64,000 nt of DNA from Ochotona curzoniae (GCF_017591425.1 NW_024465751.1:248001-312000), one strand, 5' to 3'; numbered from the stretch's first letter, positions 1 to 11,439 are shown. Notes: generated from the sequence alone by a model not told the origin. Program-made: numbers and translations.

Positions 1-1057
1 TTAGGATCTATGCCGTGTCTGTTAATAGAGTCTTGCAAATTTTACATTTAATTCATTTTCTTTGCCAGATTGGAGCTTGACAATCTGGGACTGTGTCTGG
101 TATGGAAGGAGGAGAGGGCTGTGCTCAGCAAACTCCTAGAGGTGTGAAGCTTCTTATACCAAGTAGGAAAGAGATGGAAATCCCTTATGCTTGCAACTAT
201 TCCTAAAATTATTATGACAGAAGGCAGTTCAAGACCCCATTCTTGTTTATCTTGGTTTCCCTCTTGTTCTGAAGTCTCTCCGTGCTCCTCCTGCTGTTAG
301 AGTCACTCATCTTAAGGTGAGATTCATGAGATCCAGGCACAACAACATTTTAAAAATATGCTTCTTTGCTTGGATAGTTTTGAGACACTTTCCCCAAAAT
401 CCATGTTTTTCCAAAAACTACTTTTTTGTGTGAATTTTTTGAAGACCTCTCTCACCCATGGATTTCAAAATTACTTTGCATCAAAATAAACTGAATGTTA
501 AATTCCATTTTCCACAAATGTTTTTGAATTGAAGCTTCTTAATTATCTTTGCATCCTAGTGCAACTATGTATCATGCTGAGTGTTGACATTTTAAATACA
601 TAAATGGTAGTACATTGTAAATCCTGTTTTCCTTTTACTCCTTGATATCTGCCACTTCATCAGAAGGCCACCAAATTCATTGCTCCTTACCATAACATAC
701 AGTTTTGAAGAATGTATCCAATATAATAATTTAATTCATTCTCTTAGCAAAAGAGAGGCCCTATGTATGGGAGTGAATGAGGAGTTCAAAATCATTTAAA
801 AATGAGGTATAAAGAAGGTGGAAACTTATGAACAATGGTGCTCAGGAGGAAACCTGTTGGAGATTAGGTTGCAAAGCATTTGCATGCTTTGTTGTTGTGA
901 TTCAATTGTGTCCTGAGGACAATGACATCTAGAGAAGGATTTGAAAGAAAGAAGAAAAAGAACGGAACCTGCATTTTTGAAGGAGCTGCAGAGGGATGTT
1001 TCTTCAGGAAGAAGTGAAACACACTGGAAACAAGAAAACAATTTGTGATGGTTTTTT
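1..1057. other. Non-coding stretch with one MITE-like remnant
   Basis: No supported gene. The sequence is AT-rich with short, unconvincing open frames. At 457-530 it shares a body (CATGGATTTCAAAA... then CAAAATAAACTGA... then AATTCCATTTTCCA) with 44604-44671, so a short dispersed element lies here. The rest looks unique. Confidence 0.5.
457..530 (+). mobile_element. Palindromic MITE-like remnant, right half
   Basis: The stretch aligns by eye with 44604-44671. Both contain a CATG.ATTTCAAA motif followed by an AAATAA.CTGA motif and a TTCC.TTT..CA end. At 44563-44584 the second copy also has a left end, CTCAAAAAGTCATGGAAAATG, which is roughly the reverse complement of the right end, as expected of a small inverted-repeat DNA transposon. 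A mariner-type origin is my guess; the family name is not certain. Confidence 0.45.
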
Positions 1058-1378
1058 TTTAAGATTTAAAAAAAAAAATTTATTGGAAAGGCGGATATAC
1101 AGAGAGGAGAGACAGACAGGAAGATCTTCCGTCCAATGATTCACTCCCCAGGTGGCCGCAACGGCTGGAGCTGAGCCAATCCGAAGCCAGGAGCCTCTTC
1201 CAGGTCTCCCACGCGGGTGCAGGGTCCCAAAGATTTTGGGCAGTCCTCGACTGCTTTCCCGGGCCACAGGCAGGGAGCTGGTTGGAAAGCCAGGCTACTG
1301 GGATTAGACCCAGCGCCCATATGGGATCCCAGGCGTGCAAGGCGAGGACCTTAACCACTGAGCCATTGCGCCAGGCCC
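1058..1378 (-). mobile_element. C-SINE, young subfamily, antisense
   Basis: Read on the minus strand this is a full-length lagomorph C-family SINE: a tRNA-like head (GGCCTGGCGCAATGGCTCAG), the CCCATATGGGCGC box, the GGGAGACCTGGAAGAGG segment and an AT-rich tail (TTTCCAATAAA...). Such elements are copied by L1 machinery and encode no protein. A weak 6-bp GTGATG occurs at 1045-1050 and 1379-1384. Frames on both strands here (such as the 87- and 92-residue ones) are artefacts of the SINE. Confidence 0.9.
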
Positions 1379-1470
1379 GTGATGATGTTTAATAAGGACT
1401 TAATTAAAAGATGCTGAGAGTTTCATCTAAGTCATCAGCAGTAGGAGTTTGGAAGAGTTAAGGTGAGCAG

Positions 1471-1735
1471 GGGTTGGACGTTTTGTGCACTGGTTAAGAA
1501 CTTGGTTGGGATGCACCCATTTCAGATCTGAGAGCCTGGATTCAAATTGCAGGTCTGTTAGCAACCCAGCTTCCTGATAAGTCATGCTCTGGGATGCAGT
1601 AAATGGTGGCCCAGATGGATGAGTCCCTATAACCCCAGGGACACCCCACTGAAGTTAACATTTAGAGTGTGAACCAAACTCAGTCTCTCTCTCTCCCTTT
1701 CTCTCTATCTCCTGTTAAATACAAAATATAAGGAT
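1471..1735 (+). mobile_element. Old C-type SINE, sense, degraded
   Basis: The order of motifs matches the C family: head (GTGCACTGGTTAAG), a GGGATGCACCCATTTCAGAT box, GATTCAAATTGCAGGT, GGTGGCCCAGATGGATGAGTCC and a CT-rich tail (TCTCTCTCTCTCCCTTTCTC) ending AATACAAAATATAAGG. It is much more diverged than the young copies and has lost most CpGs, so it belongs to an older subfamily. Confidence 0.65.
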
Positions 1736-2713
1736 TGAGTAGCCACTGGCCTCACTGGATATTTGGAGGTCAGGTGAGATCTGTTTCAGCATTTCACACA
1801 CGTTAGATGAGTGTCTGCTTCAGCGCTGTGAGCAGAATTATGGTCAGGAAGACAAGGTCGTGGCACCTACCATGCAGTCCAGACCTCAGACAATAAATAG
1901 TGGGTTTCTGCTAAGTCCTCTGTCATGGCAAACACACAGGACCATGAAAACAACTAGCAGAGGAAGCCAAACTACCTTCTGTGTGGTTCCTAAAGGGAGC
2001 AGTTTACCACGGAGCCTGAAAGATGGGAGAAATTATCCAGGAAAAGACAGAACAAAAGATGCATATCCACAGTGGGAGAGGTAAGGAAGAGTATGGAGTG
2101 CTTGAGAAGCAGAGTTCATGGTGCTATGAGCATTAGTATGGGAGGGCTCAGGAGGGTTTGTGTTTCACAGTGAGGCAGTTCCTAAAAGATCTTGAAGGCA
2201 GGCTGAAAAACTTGCATTTGATCCTGAAAACATGGGAAGTAATGGGAATGTCTCAAAGGAAAGAGTGGCATCCCCAAACTTTCATTCTAGACACATCATC
2301 GCACCCATGAGAAGGATAGAGTGGAGGGTCTCAAGCCCGGGGCAATGCAAATGGGCTGGGATTGTGCTCTTGGTGACAGAGGGCCAGGTCCAGGGCCGCA
2401 TTATGTTGGACAATATGCTCAGAAGTGAGGTACCTTGGTGCTGTGGCTTTAGTAGGAGCTGTCAGCCAATTCATTGCAAGCAGACTGCAAGCAGAAAGAG
2501 GCAGGCCCATAATAAAGACCTGGTTTTGAGGAGTGATTGAATGATGAGTAGTGTTAGCTTTGTCTGGAGGGACATGAGGGAGAATACTCAAGGCCTGTTG
2601 AGTGTGAATGTTCACGTGTGTGTGCCCACACATCTATAACAAGCACATCACGTGGCTAGGACATCTTGAATGTGTAAGGATTAGGCAACTTGAATTAAGA
2701 ACTTAAATTCAGA

Positions 2714-2753
<40 letters not shown>

Positions 2754-4508
2754 TTTGTGTGCCATTAGGATAAAGGCATAGATGAACTCATGACATTGAA
2801 ATCATTAGAGCCAGGAGCTAGAGTAGGATGGTAACAGATTGAACAAGTCTATGCAGAATATCCTAGTCTGACTTTTTTGTCCCCATCACATCCACTTATC
2901 ATATTCTTGGAAAAATCAGGAGGTTTCTGGTCCACTATCTTGATAAAAGTGAAGGAAAGTGAGCAGAGGATAGAAATTGAAGAGGAAAATTATGTTTTCA
3001 TAATGCTTTAAGAGGTGAGATTCAGAGACTAATGTAGCTTTAATCTACATAACAGCAATGGATGCAAGGTCCACATCTAAGTTCCCGATGTCCTATGGTC
3101 TTCCTCCACTTCCACCTTCATGCTTTTGACTGTGGTTCTTTCCTATAGATTTAGAGATGGGGGAAAGAAACTTGGTGTGTGATCAAGCTAAAAGATAAAT
3201 ATAGGCAAATGGCATTAGACTAAGATCTGGGAAGAAAGTTACTGGGAAAAGTTTGATGCTTGGCTCCACTTACTGCTTTTTTAGCATGACTCAATTTTAG
3301 TGAGAAATAAGTGTTTTGGCTGCTCCTCAAGAACAGAGCCTGTTGTTGATGAGAACTTGGGACAACGTGCTCTCCTTTTCTCTAAGACCCGCTGTCCTCT
3401 TCCCAAATCTGCTCTGGCTCAGGAAAGAATGCCAAGCCTGACACGTAAGTGTCAGATATGCAGCACTGTGTCTGTAACAGCCCAGCCATCTGCGGGAGGC
3501 CGGATCTGCCAGCTTGTCACCAGGCAGGGAAATCCATTTCACACTCGGTGAAAATGTTCACATCCTCCCTCACTCACCAGTTAGAAGTTGTCCTTTCTCT
3601 GATTAAGCTTTCTGGGAGTTTTATGGCCAAGGTAACCATATCTGTAAAGTTAGGATGAAAATTTCTTATTTCACAAATTAGTCCCATTGTGTGACAATTG
3701 TGTGTTTACCAAGGATAATAACACGAAGATCAGAGGTGAGAAGGAATTTGATAAGCACCAGGTTTCACCCTTGGACTTTCAAAATTAATTATGTCTGGCA
3801 CCTCCTCAGAGGATCTGCTGTAATTGGGAGAAGTGTGGCCTGGACATCAAATGTCTCGCCAGCTGATTTGAATCTGCAAGAGGGTTTGAAAGCCATTGGT
3901 TAAGAAAAGTGCTTCTCAAACTTTAATTTACATAGGGGTTATCTGGGCATCTTATTAAAATGAAGACTCTGATTCCAAGGACCCAAGCGCCAGCCTAAGT
4001 CTTAATTGTTAGGAAGCTCCCAGATGCTGTTGACGTAGCTGGTCAGGGTGCAGAACACACTTCGCAAACCTAAGTTCTGGATTAGAAAATCTTTCAACCA
4101 GAATCACAAACCTGCTCCTTGTATGCTCAGGGCATGAATTCAAGACCAAGCCTCAGCACCTGTTGTTTCTCAAAGGCCTTCTTATGCCATTTTTTACACT
4201 CAATAGAAGTGATTACTTCATCATTTGTCTTTGCATTAACTGGCGCAAGTCTCTATAGCAGCCGTTAGTCTCCCTCCCAGTTCCTGAACACAATGAAATC
4301 CAGATAAATTTCATTTCCTTGTGAGTACTCTGAGTAATCAGCGTCCACGAATATTCATCGAACGAACAAATCTGACCTGCTCTACTTCCTTGCTTTATTA
4401 CTCCTCAAACTGTTACAGCCATTGGTATGGTTCCTCTGTAATGGAAATTCCAGAAAGAAGTGAATTTTTATTTTGACTTCACTGTTCTATCTGCAGCGAC
4501 CTGGTACA
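1736..4508. other. Non-coding stretch with CA repeat and a tentative ancient repeat
   Basis: No gene is supported; the frames at 1860-2084, 2232-2540 and 3300-3551 have no recognisable domain. About 2150-2530 reads like a widespread ancient mammalian interspersed repeat (TTGAAGGCAGGCTGAA, then TTTGATCCTGAAAACATGGG), which I cannot name. A dinucleotide array sits at 2714-2752. Confidence 0.45.
2714..2752. repeat. (CA)n microsatellite
   Basis: About 19 uninterrupted CA units, long enough to be length-polymorphic. Unique flanks on both sides. Confidence 0.95.
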
Positions 4509-5490
4509 TGGGCAGTGATCAATAAGGGAAATCCAAATTAAGACATCGATGAGGTACCACCTAACACCAGTAAGATTGGCCCACATAAACAAGAACACCA
4601 ACGACGCCTGCTGGCGAGGATGCGGGGAAAAGGGAACCCTACTCCACTGCTGGTGGAGCTGCAAATTGGTACAGCCTTTATGGAAATCAGTCTGGAGAAC
4701 ACTCAAACAACTCAAAATCTGCATACCATATGACCCAGCAATAGCACTCCTAGGAATATATCCAAAACACCTGTTTTACGACAAACCAACATGCACCCCT
4801 ATGTTCATAGCAGCACAATCAGTAATTGCAAAAACATGGAAGCAACCAAAATGCCCATCAGCAGAAAATTGGATAAGAAAGCTTTGGTTCATCTACTCCA
4901 TGGAATACTACTCAGCTATTAAAAAAAACAAAATGCAGTTCTTTGTGGCTAAATGGGCCCAACTGGAAACTATAATGCTAAGGGAAATGAGCGAATCCCA
5001 AAAGGTTAGATACCACATGTTTGCCTTGATTTAACCTGTAATTTTTGTTTGGTTGTTTGTTATTTTTTGAACCTGTCATTGATACTGTCTCAACCCAGAT
5101 GTTTTGAAGAATTGAACTTGCATTATTTTTAACATATTGTTTACTCAATACTATGTCAATTAATTCCATAATGTTGTATATTGATGCTGAGGTTTTGTTG
5201 GGGCTTTTAACTGACCGGAACTTTACTCTATCAGCTCTACCTTCAGACCAGAGAAGGTCTCCCCAAGAGGCCACTGAACTTATCTGGACAGTAAGACACT
5301 GGACTTTACGCTAGGTATATGCTTGCAATGAAGGAATCTCAACTGAACTTGAACTGTGGTTATGCAGCAAGGTGGAGGAATCCACTATGGGGGGAGGGGT
5401 ATGAGAAGGGTAGGGGGAATCCCCAGTGCCTATAAAATTGTATCACATAATACAATGTTAATAACAATTAAAAAAAAGAAAGAAAAAAAT
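4509..5490 (+). mobile_element. 5'-truncated L1: ORF2 C-terminus, 3' UTR and A-rich tail
   Basis: This is the 3' kilobase of an L1 retrotransposon. It begins inside the ORF2 C-terminal region and runs through a 3' UTR. That UTR includes CTCTACCTTCAGACC, a GGTGGAGGAATCCACTATGG box and a TGTATCACATAATACAATG box, and the element ends in an A-rich tail (5468-5490). The same 3' end recurs at 24265-24770 and 45702-45835, so it belongs to a family that was active in this lineage. The 5' truncation is the usual outcome of incomplete reverse transcription. Half-L1 copy A then inserted directly behind the tail. Confidence 0.93.
4549..5034 (+). pseudogene. L1 ORF2p C-terminal fragment (161 codons open)
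   Basis: ORF2p is the endonuclease/reverse transcriptase of L1; only its last part is present, without either catalytic domain. Residues 21-38 of the open frame hold the conserved cysteine-rich motif C-X3-C-X7-H-X4-C (Cys21, Cys25, His33, Cys38), thought to help RNA binding. It is followed by [11 protein letters not shown] and, near the end, the MEYYSAIKK and [12 protein letters not shown] signatures close to the normal ORF2 stop. The frame is intact to its natural end. Codons upstream of the first Met (4509-4548) still read as ORF2 but with a frame break, so Met1 is not a true start. It is not expected to be expressed. Confidence 0.92.
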
Positions 5491-5765
5491 TTTAATCTTT
5501 TTATTTATTTATTATTATTATCATCTTATGATACAGTTTAATAGGCTCCTGGGATTTCGCTTATCCCCTCCCCAATTTCCGCCCTCACCTAGTTCCTAGG
5601 TCATTACTATAGTATAGTTCTTCATACACAGTCATATGTCCATCATTGCACACATGAACAATGGCAGAGTCCAGCATCCTATTGTCAAGATATAGTAAAC
5701 AGTTTAGTTGTAAGTCCATCTTTGTCTGGAAGTAGAGATGCATACTACATTGTATCCTCACATCT

Positions 5766-6010
5766 GGATATGTTACTCTCCGTTTCACAGTTACTGCACA
5801 TCCAATTAAACTAAAAGTCACAGTACAAAATCAACAATAGGAGGAAAAATAGGAATTTACAACGCCATGAAGTTGAATAACATATTACTAGAAATGACAG
5901 TCTCCATTAAACAGCTACTATACATCCTCTTAAATGAAAAGACACACAAAAAAATTGACAACAGAAAAAAAAAGAAATTAACAACATCATGAAGTTAAAT
6001 AACATGCTCC
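5766..6010 (-). repeat. Tandem units of about 122 bp in the 3' region of copy A
   Basis: The motif CATGAAGTT(G/A)AATAACAT occurs at 5866-5882 and 5988-6004. It sits in a longer unit that also carries ACAGCTACTATACATCC, TTAAATGAAAAG and AAAATCAACAATAGGAGG. Unit spacing is about 122 bp. The motif equals the coding sense of an ORF2 segment (KLNNMLLND), but lies opposite to ORF1 of the same element. Confidence 0.75.
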
Positions 6011-6330
6011 TGAATGACTAATGTGCCAATGAAGAAACGAAAAAGAAAATCAAGAACCTTCTTGAAGAAAGAGATGCTATTGTATGATCTATGAGTCATT
6101 GAAGAATTTAATCAGAAGAAACTGCTTTGAAGAGATGAAACTAACAAAAACAAAAACATCAAAATCCATGAGATACAATTTCTGCTGATTTTTGTTGGTG
6201 AAATGTGTCTGCTGTAGGCAACAAGTAGATGGGTTTTGTTTTTTAATCCAGTTTACCACTCTATGACTTTTGATTGAGCTTAAGCCATCTACATTCAGGA
6301 TTATTATGAAGCAATGGGTTGTTCATTGAT

Positions 6331-7372
6331 TTAGTCTTCTGTTGTTATTTTACTGGAATGTTCTTCGCATTTGCCTTTGGTTTTGTTGGGTGCTATTCTT
6401 CTTCTCTGTCAAGAGAACATCGTTATGTATCATTTGTAGGGCAGATTTGGAAGAGGCAAATTCTTTGAAATTTTCTTTACTGTGGAAAATTTTTATTTAT
6501 TTTATTTTATTTTATTTTATTTTATTTTATTTTATTTTATTTTATTTTATTTTAAAGACAAAGGAAAGATTTGCTGAGTAAATAATCCTGGGCAGACAAT
6601 TTTTTGCTTTTAGAGTCTGGAATATGTTGCTCCATTCTCTTTTGGCCTGTAGAGTTTCCTGTGAGAGGTCTCCTTTAAGTGGCATTCCTTTATATGTTAG
6701 TTAATTTTTTCCACTTGCACAGTTAAGGATCTTTTCCTTATGTTCAACTGAAGAGAGCTTGATGAAGATCACTTTTGGTCAAGCCTGTTGGGAGCTCTGT
6801 GCCCCTCCTGCATGTTGTTTCTCAATTCTTTCTAGATTAGGGAAATTTTCCTTTGTTATTTCATTAAATACATTTTTAAACCCAGCTTCTCTTTCTGCAC
6901 CTTCTGGAACTCCCATAACTCTGATATTTTGCTTTTTAATAGTGTCTCTTAATTTTTTGAATATTTTTTTTTTGGCCTGATCCAGCTCTGCTTCTTTCTT
7001 TTTATTTGTTTTACTCTGGTGACAGGAAATGTCTTCTAATTTTGAGATTCTTTCTTCTGTCTCCTTCATTCTATTTTGGAGACTCTCCACTGTGCTTTTC
7101 ATTTGCTCCACCATATTCTTCATTTCTGATATATCAGCTTTTATTTGACTCATTTCCAGTATGACATATCCCTCAAATTCCTTCAATGCCTGCTTTATGT
7201 GCTTCTCATTATTGATAAGAAGTTTTATCACAAGTGTTTTGAATTCTGTATCCCCCATTTTCTCAATGTCTTCCTCAGTGAATTCTGAAGTTGGCAAAGG
7301 GCTTTGCTCCTTTGCAGGGGAGTCTTCAGGAATATTCATTCTGCCATTGTCTCTTCTTTTGCTCTTGGTCAT
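6331..7372 (-). pseudogene. L1-type ORF1 of half-L1 copy A, frame-broken
   Basis: ORF1p is the trimeric RNA-binding chaperone that coats L1 RNA. From the ATG at 7370-7372, 197 codons are open. Residues 1-39 are a polar N-terminus. Residues 40-148 are a long coiled coil (for example ISEMKNMVEQMKSTVESLQN). From residue 150 the RRM begins (IRVMGVPEGAEREAGFKNVF) and reaches ENFPNLE before the frame breaks near 6780. The rest is recognisable in other frames: RRM end (SSVEHKEKIL) and the C-terminal domain (ETLQA.REW..IFQTLKAKN). A stop lies at 6331-6333. The span of about 347 codons equals a normal ORF1. A (TTTTA)n expansion has grown inside the C-terminal domain. Not functional as it stands. Confidence 0.88.
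6492..6553. repeat. (TTTTA)n microsatellite inside ORF1 of copy A
   Basis: About eleven TTTTA units replace what in copy B is only ATTTTATTTTATTTTC (about 23775-23790) and in copy C a plain AAATAAAATTC on the other strand. The array therefore arose after insertion, from a short A-rich coding stretch of ORF1. Confidence 0.93.
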
Positions 7373-8507
7373 TGTACTTCTGGTTAGCAGAGTCTTCTCA
7401 TTGGAGTAGGTTTCTAAGCTGTATCACCCACAGATCTACAGTTTGATTTTATTTATTGTAGTTGGTACATGGCTTCTTGCTTGCAATCATTTGTGCCATA
7501 TCCTTTAGTGAGTTCCAGGTCTGGATTCTTATGTTAGATTTCTATCATGGTCTCCGTTGCCCCAGCTCCTGGCTCACCAGTCTCCACCTCCTGTGATACC
7601 ATGTTGAGGCCGTACTATTGTCTGTACAACCTTTGTCCCACTTCAGGTTAGAGTAGGTCCCACGATTAAGGAGATACCAGGTGTCCTGTATAGCTAGGTT
7701 GTTGGTGGTGCTGATCTTGCCGGAACCTGTTTGCTGTTATGTCTGAGGGCCACATGGACCTATTTTGACCTGTATGTTGTCATAGTCAGTGTTTTTTCCT
7801 GTGGGACCAGTGCATTGCACTAAGCTCAGTGAGTTCACTCCCAACTCAGCACATGCACAGCTCACTGTTGTCACTGCAGTCTTAAGATCCCTGCCACACT
7901 GTAAGAAATGGCATCCAATGTGCCACTTATAGAGTCCTTGCTCTGCTGGCTGTCAGGTCTTTGGGCTCCCTGGTCTTGTCTTTGGTGGAACCTATAGGAT
8001 GCTATGCTGTTGAAGTTTGCTGAGCCAGAAGTTAGATCACTCCCAGCTCAGTACACACACAATACTGCCCCATAGCCCTTGCCTCCTCAAATGAAATGGT
8101 GCCAAATATGGCTCTAGAAGGCAGATTGGGTTGCAAAATCAACCCTGTTCCCGCACCACCCCATCTAGGATTTGCTGCTCTGTCTCTGCTCCCAGTCAAA
8201 TCTAACGACCAACAGGGTAGGCAGTTCTTTGTTTTGGTTCATCTTCAGAGCTACAGGTTAATGTCCCACCTTGTTGCTGCTGGAGTTCCTGCTGCCGGTG
8301 GAGTTCAGATCACCATTTGCTGAATGTAGCTTGGTACCAGTCACCTTTGCTTTCTCTGCTTTCCTGTGTCTATCAGTCTGCAGGTGCCCTCTGCTGTTGG
8401 TCTGTCCTCTCCTATTTCCTGGAATGTGCCCTCTGTTCTTCACACTGGCTAATATTTCTCTGTCTGATTAAACATATCCTTACCCTATTCTGCCATCTTG
8501 AATCTTT

Positions 8508-9124
8508 GGATGATTTATTTTTTTAATCTTCCCTGTCTCTTCACATTCAGTCAAAATACTCCCCCCACGATGCTCACTGTCCTGCCTTTTTGAGTTTGTG
8601 TCCTCTGGCACATTTAGTGGCTGCTCAAAATGCAAGATCACTGATCCTAAGGCAGAGTTCTATTTCCTTGAGTTCATAAATGGAGTCAGGATACAGAACT
8701 CAATGAGTGTAAGTGATCAGTCTAGCTTTGGAGTGAAGGCCAAAGCAGCAGGGGAGTTGCTGACCCTGGAGCCCTGATGTGATTCAGGAGGCAGGCAGCC
8801 CAGGGTAGCCAGGGAGCATGCAAGATCTGACCCAGTGCACAGATTCAATAATGAAAGGATCTTAAGGAGCTTCCAATTAAGTCCTTTAGTACACAGAAAG
8901 AAAAGCAAATTTCTGTATGGCTATGGCTTACCCAAGATCCCCAAAATTATAAGTAATACAAAAGCAATGTGGATGTAATTATTGAGTTTGAATTTCAAGC
9001 TATTTTTCCCACTAAACAAAGAGCTCTGGTTATACGCTAGGTAAGAACCATCATCTTTCATTGAAATTGGTAACTCATGAGGATTTCAGTGCCGCCTGTA
9101 GATGTTTATGTCAGTGAAGCTGTC
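8508..9124. other. Non-coding stretch, nothing recognised
   Basis: No repeat family or coding region recognised between half-L1 copy A and the old SINE at 9125. The short frames show no domain. Confidence 0.45.
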
Positions 9125-9380
9125 CATGCCAGGGCTAGCAGTGTGTGTGGTGGGTAAAATATCCTATACAAGCAGCGGTTTGTGTTCTTACTACTCTACT
9201 TCATATCCAGCTCCCTGCTAATGGCTGGAGAAAAGCAGCAGAAGATGACCCAAGCAGTTAGACCCTGCAAGGCACGTGAAAGACCCAGGCTTCAGCCTGG
9301 CCCAGCGCTGGCTGTTACAGCAGTCTGGGGAGTGAAAGAGTGGATAGAAGACCTAACATATACTGTGGCTTACAAAGGGG
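9125..9380 (+). mobile_element. Old C-type SINE, sense, degraded
   Basis: Motif order fits the C family: AGCTCCCTGCTAATGGC, AAAAGCAGCAGAAGATGACCC, then AGACCCAGGCTTCAGCC, CAGCGCTGGC, CTGGGGAGTGAAAGAGTGGA and AGAAGACCTAAC. The tail is decayed. It is clearly older than the CpG-rich copies. Confidence 0.65.
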
Positions 9381-9859
9381 TGAACTTTTCATCCAATGCC
9401 ATGCTAGGAAGAGTAATGAGCCACCCTCTGCTTATTTCTCCGTGCACATAGAGCATATGTCATATGGGAATCAGTGAGGGAATACCATGTACTGTCTTAA
9501 TAATGAAATCTATTGCCTATTGCCAAATATTACTCATTTTCCAATAATTTATTTTCCAACAAATTCTGTTATTTTCAAGGTAGTGGATAATCACATACAA
9601 ATCTGTATTGTTTAAACCAGATTTGTTGCACATGCTCATCCCGGAAAAAAGTATGAACCCTGGTCAAATGCAGGTTTGTGTAACCATGAGCTCAGACAAC
9701 TGTTTCTGAGTGGAAATCTCCATTGGGTTAGTCAAATAAGCTTTCACTTTTATTTTTCATCCAGCCTCTGACTCGTTGTGTTAGCACTAGCATCAGTTGG
9801 AAAAAGGAGCAACTTCGGGGCAAAAGGCTGTGCCTGAGTGGAGCAAGATACAGAGCAAG

Positions 9860-10025
9860 CTAGGACTCTGGCATTGCCAATTACTTGCTTTGTAATTCTG
9901 GACAAGTTTCAACATGCTTGAGCCAAAGTTTCTTTATCTTTATGAGTTTGCTAATGTCATTAAGAGGCCTGTAAAGATGCAGGCACAGTGCTTGGCAAAT
10001 AGTACAGATTCAATAAATGTTAACA
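9860..10025 (+). mobile_element. MIR SINE remnant, sense
   Basis: Matches the MIR core from memory: TTACTTGCTTTGTAATTCTGGACAAG, then TTTCTTTATCTTTATGAG, TGTAAAGATGCAGGCACAGTG, CTTGGCAAATAGT and the end TTCAATAAATGTTAAC. Ancient, shared by most mammals, non-coding. Confidence 0.75.
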
Positions 10026-10120
10026 AAGCACTTTGGTGTAGTGATACTTTAATAATACTTACTGCAAGTCGGCATAAGCATTTAATGTCTGTGAAAATCT
10101 TAACCTCGATGTATGAGAGG

Positions 10121-10170
10121 GGGTCAGAAATTTTATGGAAAATGCAGAATTTCCATGAACATTTGAAGCC
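10121..10170. repeat. Short palindrome with MITE-like ends
   Basis: TTTTATGGAAAATG at 10131-10144 faces GAATTTCCATGAACATTTGAAG at 10147-10168, an imperfect inverted repeat with a 2-bp centre. The arms resemble the two ends of the element at 44563-44671, so this may be an end-to-end deletion product of that family. Confidence 0.4.
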
Positions 10171-11439
10171 TTCTCGTGCACAAATCTCTACACCTGTCCA
10201 CCCACCATTCATACATCAATCTACTACCTTTCATGCACCTGTCATCCACACAAAGGCATATGATAAATGTCCGATGGGAGGGGAAAGATTTGCTTTTTGT
10301 TTAGATCAAACAGGGGCACCTACTAATGCTCTTTGTTCAATTGTAACATAAAAACAAAAATTCACTTTTAAAAATTCCAGAATAAGTGAAAAATGCCAGT
10401 TCCAAGATCAGTTAACAAAACATGCTTTCAGTCTCAAAGATGCAAGAGCATTTCCACTCCTGGCATATTTTTTCATTAATATTATCATTGCAATACATAG
10501 CCTTCTGCTTTTAAAATGAAGCACATTTTATCAGAAATAATTTTTTTTCATTGCAGAAATCACCATGGAGTTTCCTTGCACTAAATAGGAGGGGTGAGTA
10601 AGCTGAGAAAGGGGATTAATTCCCCAGACAAGATGCAATGTCGAGCCTTGTTGAGAGGTGGCATTAACTAGATGGGGAGTTGCCAAAAATAGGGTTGGAG
10701 TTAATAGAGACAGACAAAGCTTATCCAGGCAAGTATTATGTATTGCCTACTTTTCTGAAATCATTGGCTGAGATGTGATTCCCAATATTTTTTGTGTAGA
10801 TTTCTATGATCTTAAAAGAGTGTTCCTGTATTAAAAAAAAATAGCTTGACTGTCCAAGTTCTGATTTAATTCAGCCCTCTTAATTCTTCAGTAGCCTGTA
10901 TGGGTCCCAGGGGGAGACACACTTATCTGCCTGCCTGCTTTTGTGACTGATTTCCCAGGATAGCCTCAGAAGCTCTACGTGAGGGATTCTAACATTGTAA
11001 AAATGCTAGAGGCAAAGGCATGTGCTTCTTGTGAGCCTATGGAAAAGAGCAAAGCCAAGCGGAGAAAAATCTAGCCATTCACAGTGTCACCCACATGGGT
11101 AGCAGCTAAAGGCTGAGGGAACGTGTAAGAAGAAGAACTTCCAATGAGCTTTGTTGGAGCACTGATCTGAAGTTGCTAGTAGAGATGAGTAGATAAAGTC
11201 CAGCTAGCATGACAGATGTCTTCATCTAGCATGAACATCTCCCTACATTGTGTATTTTCCAGAAGAAAGACTGATTGTTGTGACTGATAGTCAGAGAAAC
11301 TGAAAATATGGCCTAGCTCCAACAGTAACCAATAGTCCTGCTGGGTGACGTCCTCTCGTCTCTCTACCTAGATCAGTCTCGTGACTTTAAGAAGACCACA
11401 ATTAGAGCGCAATTACAGGCAGGCCCTTTGTTATACTGT

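Larger units (their letters stand above)
5501..8500 (-). mobile_element. Half-L1 (HAL1-like) element, copy A, full length
   Basis: On the minus strand the 3.0-kb element begins CAAGATGGCAGAATAGG, a typical L1 5' end. Then come a 1.1-kb 5' UTR (7373-8500), ORF1 (6331-7372), a remnant of the ORF2 start (about 6176-6309) and an ORF2-derived block in inverted orientation (about 5983-6150). The element closes with units of about 122 bp carrying the same inverted motif and an L1-like 3' end with a TAATAATAATAA tail. The ORF2 catalytic region is absent. A 7-bp AATCTTT flanks it (5494-5500, 8501-8507), a plausible but low-complexity TSD. Copy B has the same arrangement, so this is a family structure and not a single damaged L1. 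Movement would need L1 proteins in trans. Confidence 0.85.

Noticed and set aside
7161..7409. Plus-strand frame with hydrophobic stretch, also seen at 24909-25181
   Set aside because: It is the complement of the ORF1 coiled-coil coding strand in copies A and B; the repeated occurrence is due to the element, not a gene.
9914..10351. 145-codon frame
   Set aside because: It spans a MIR and a MITE-like palindrome; no protein similarity.
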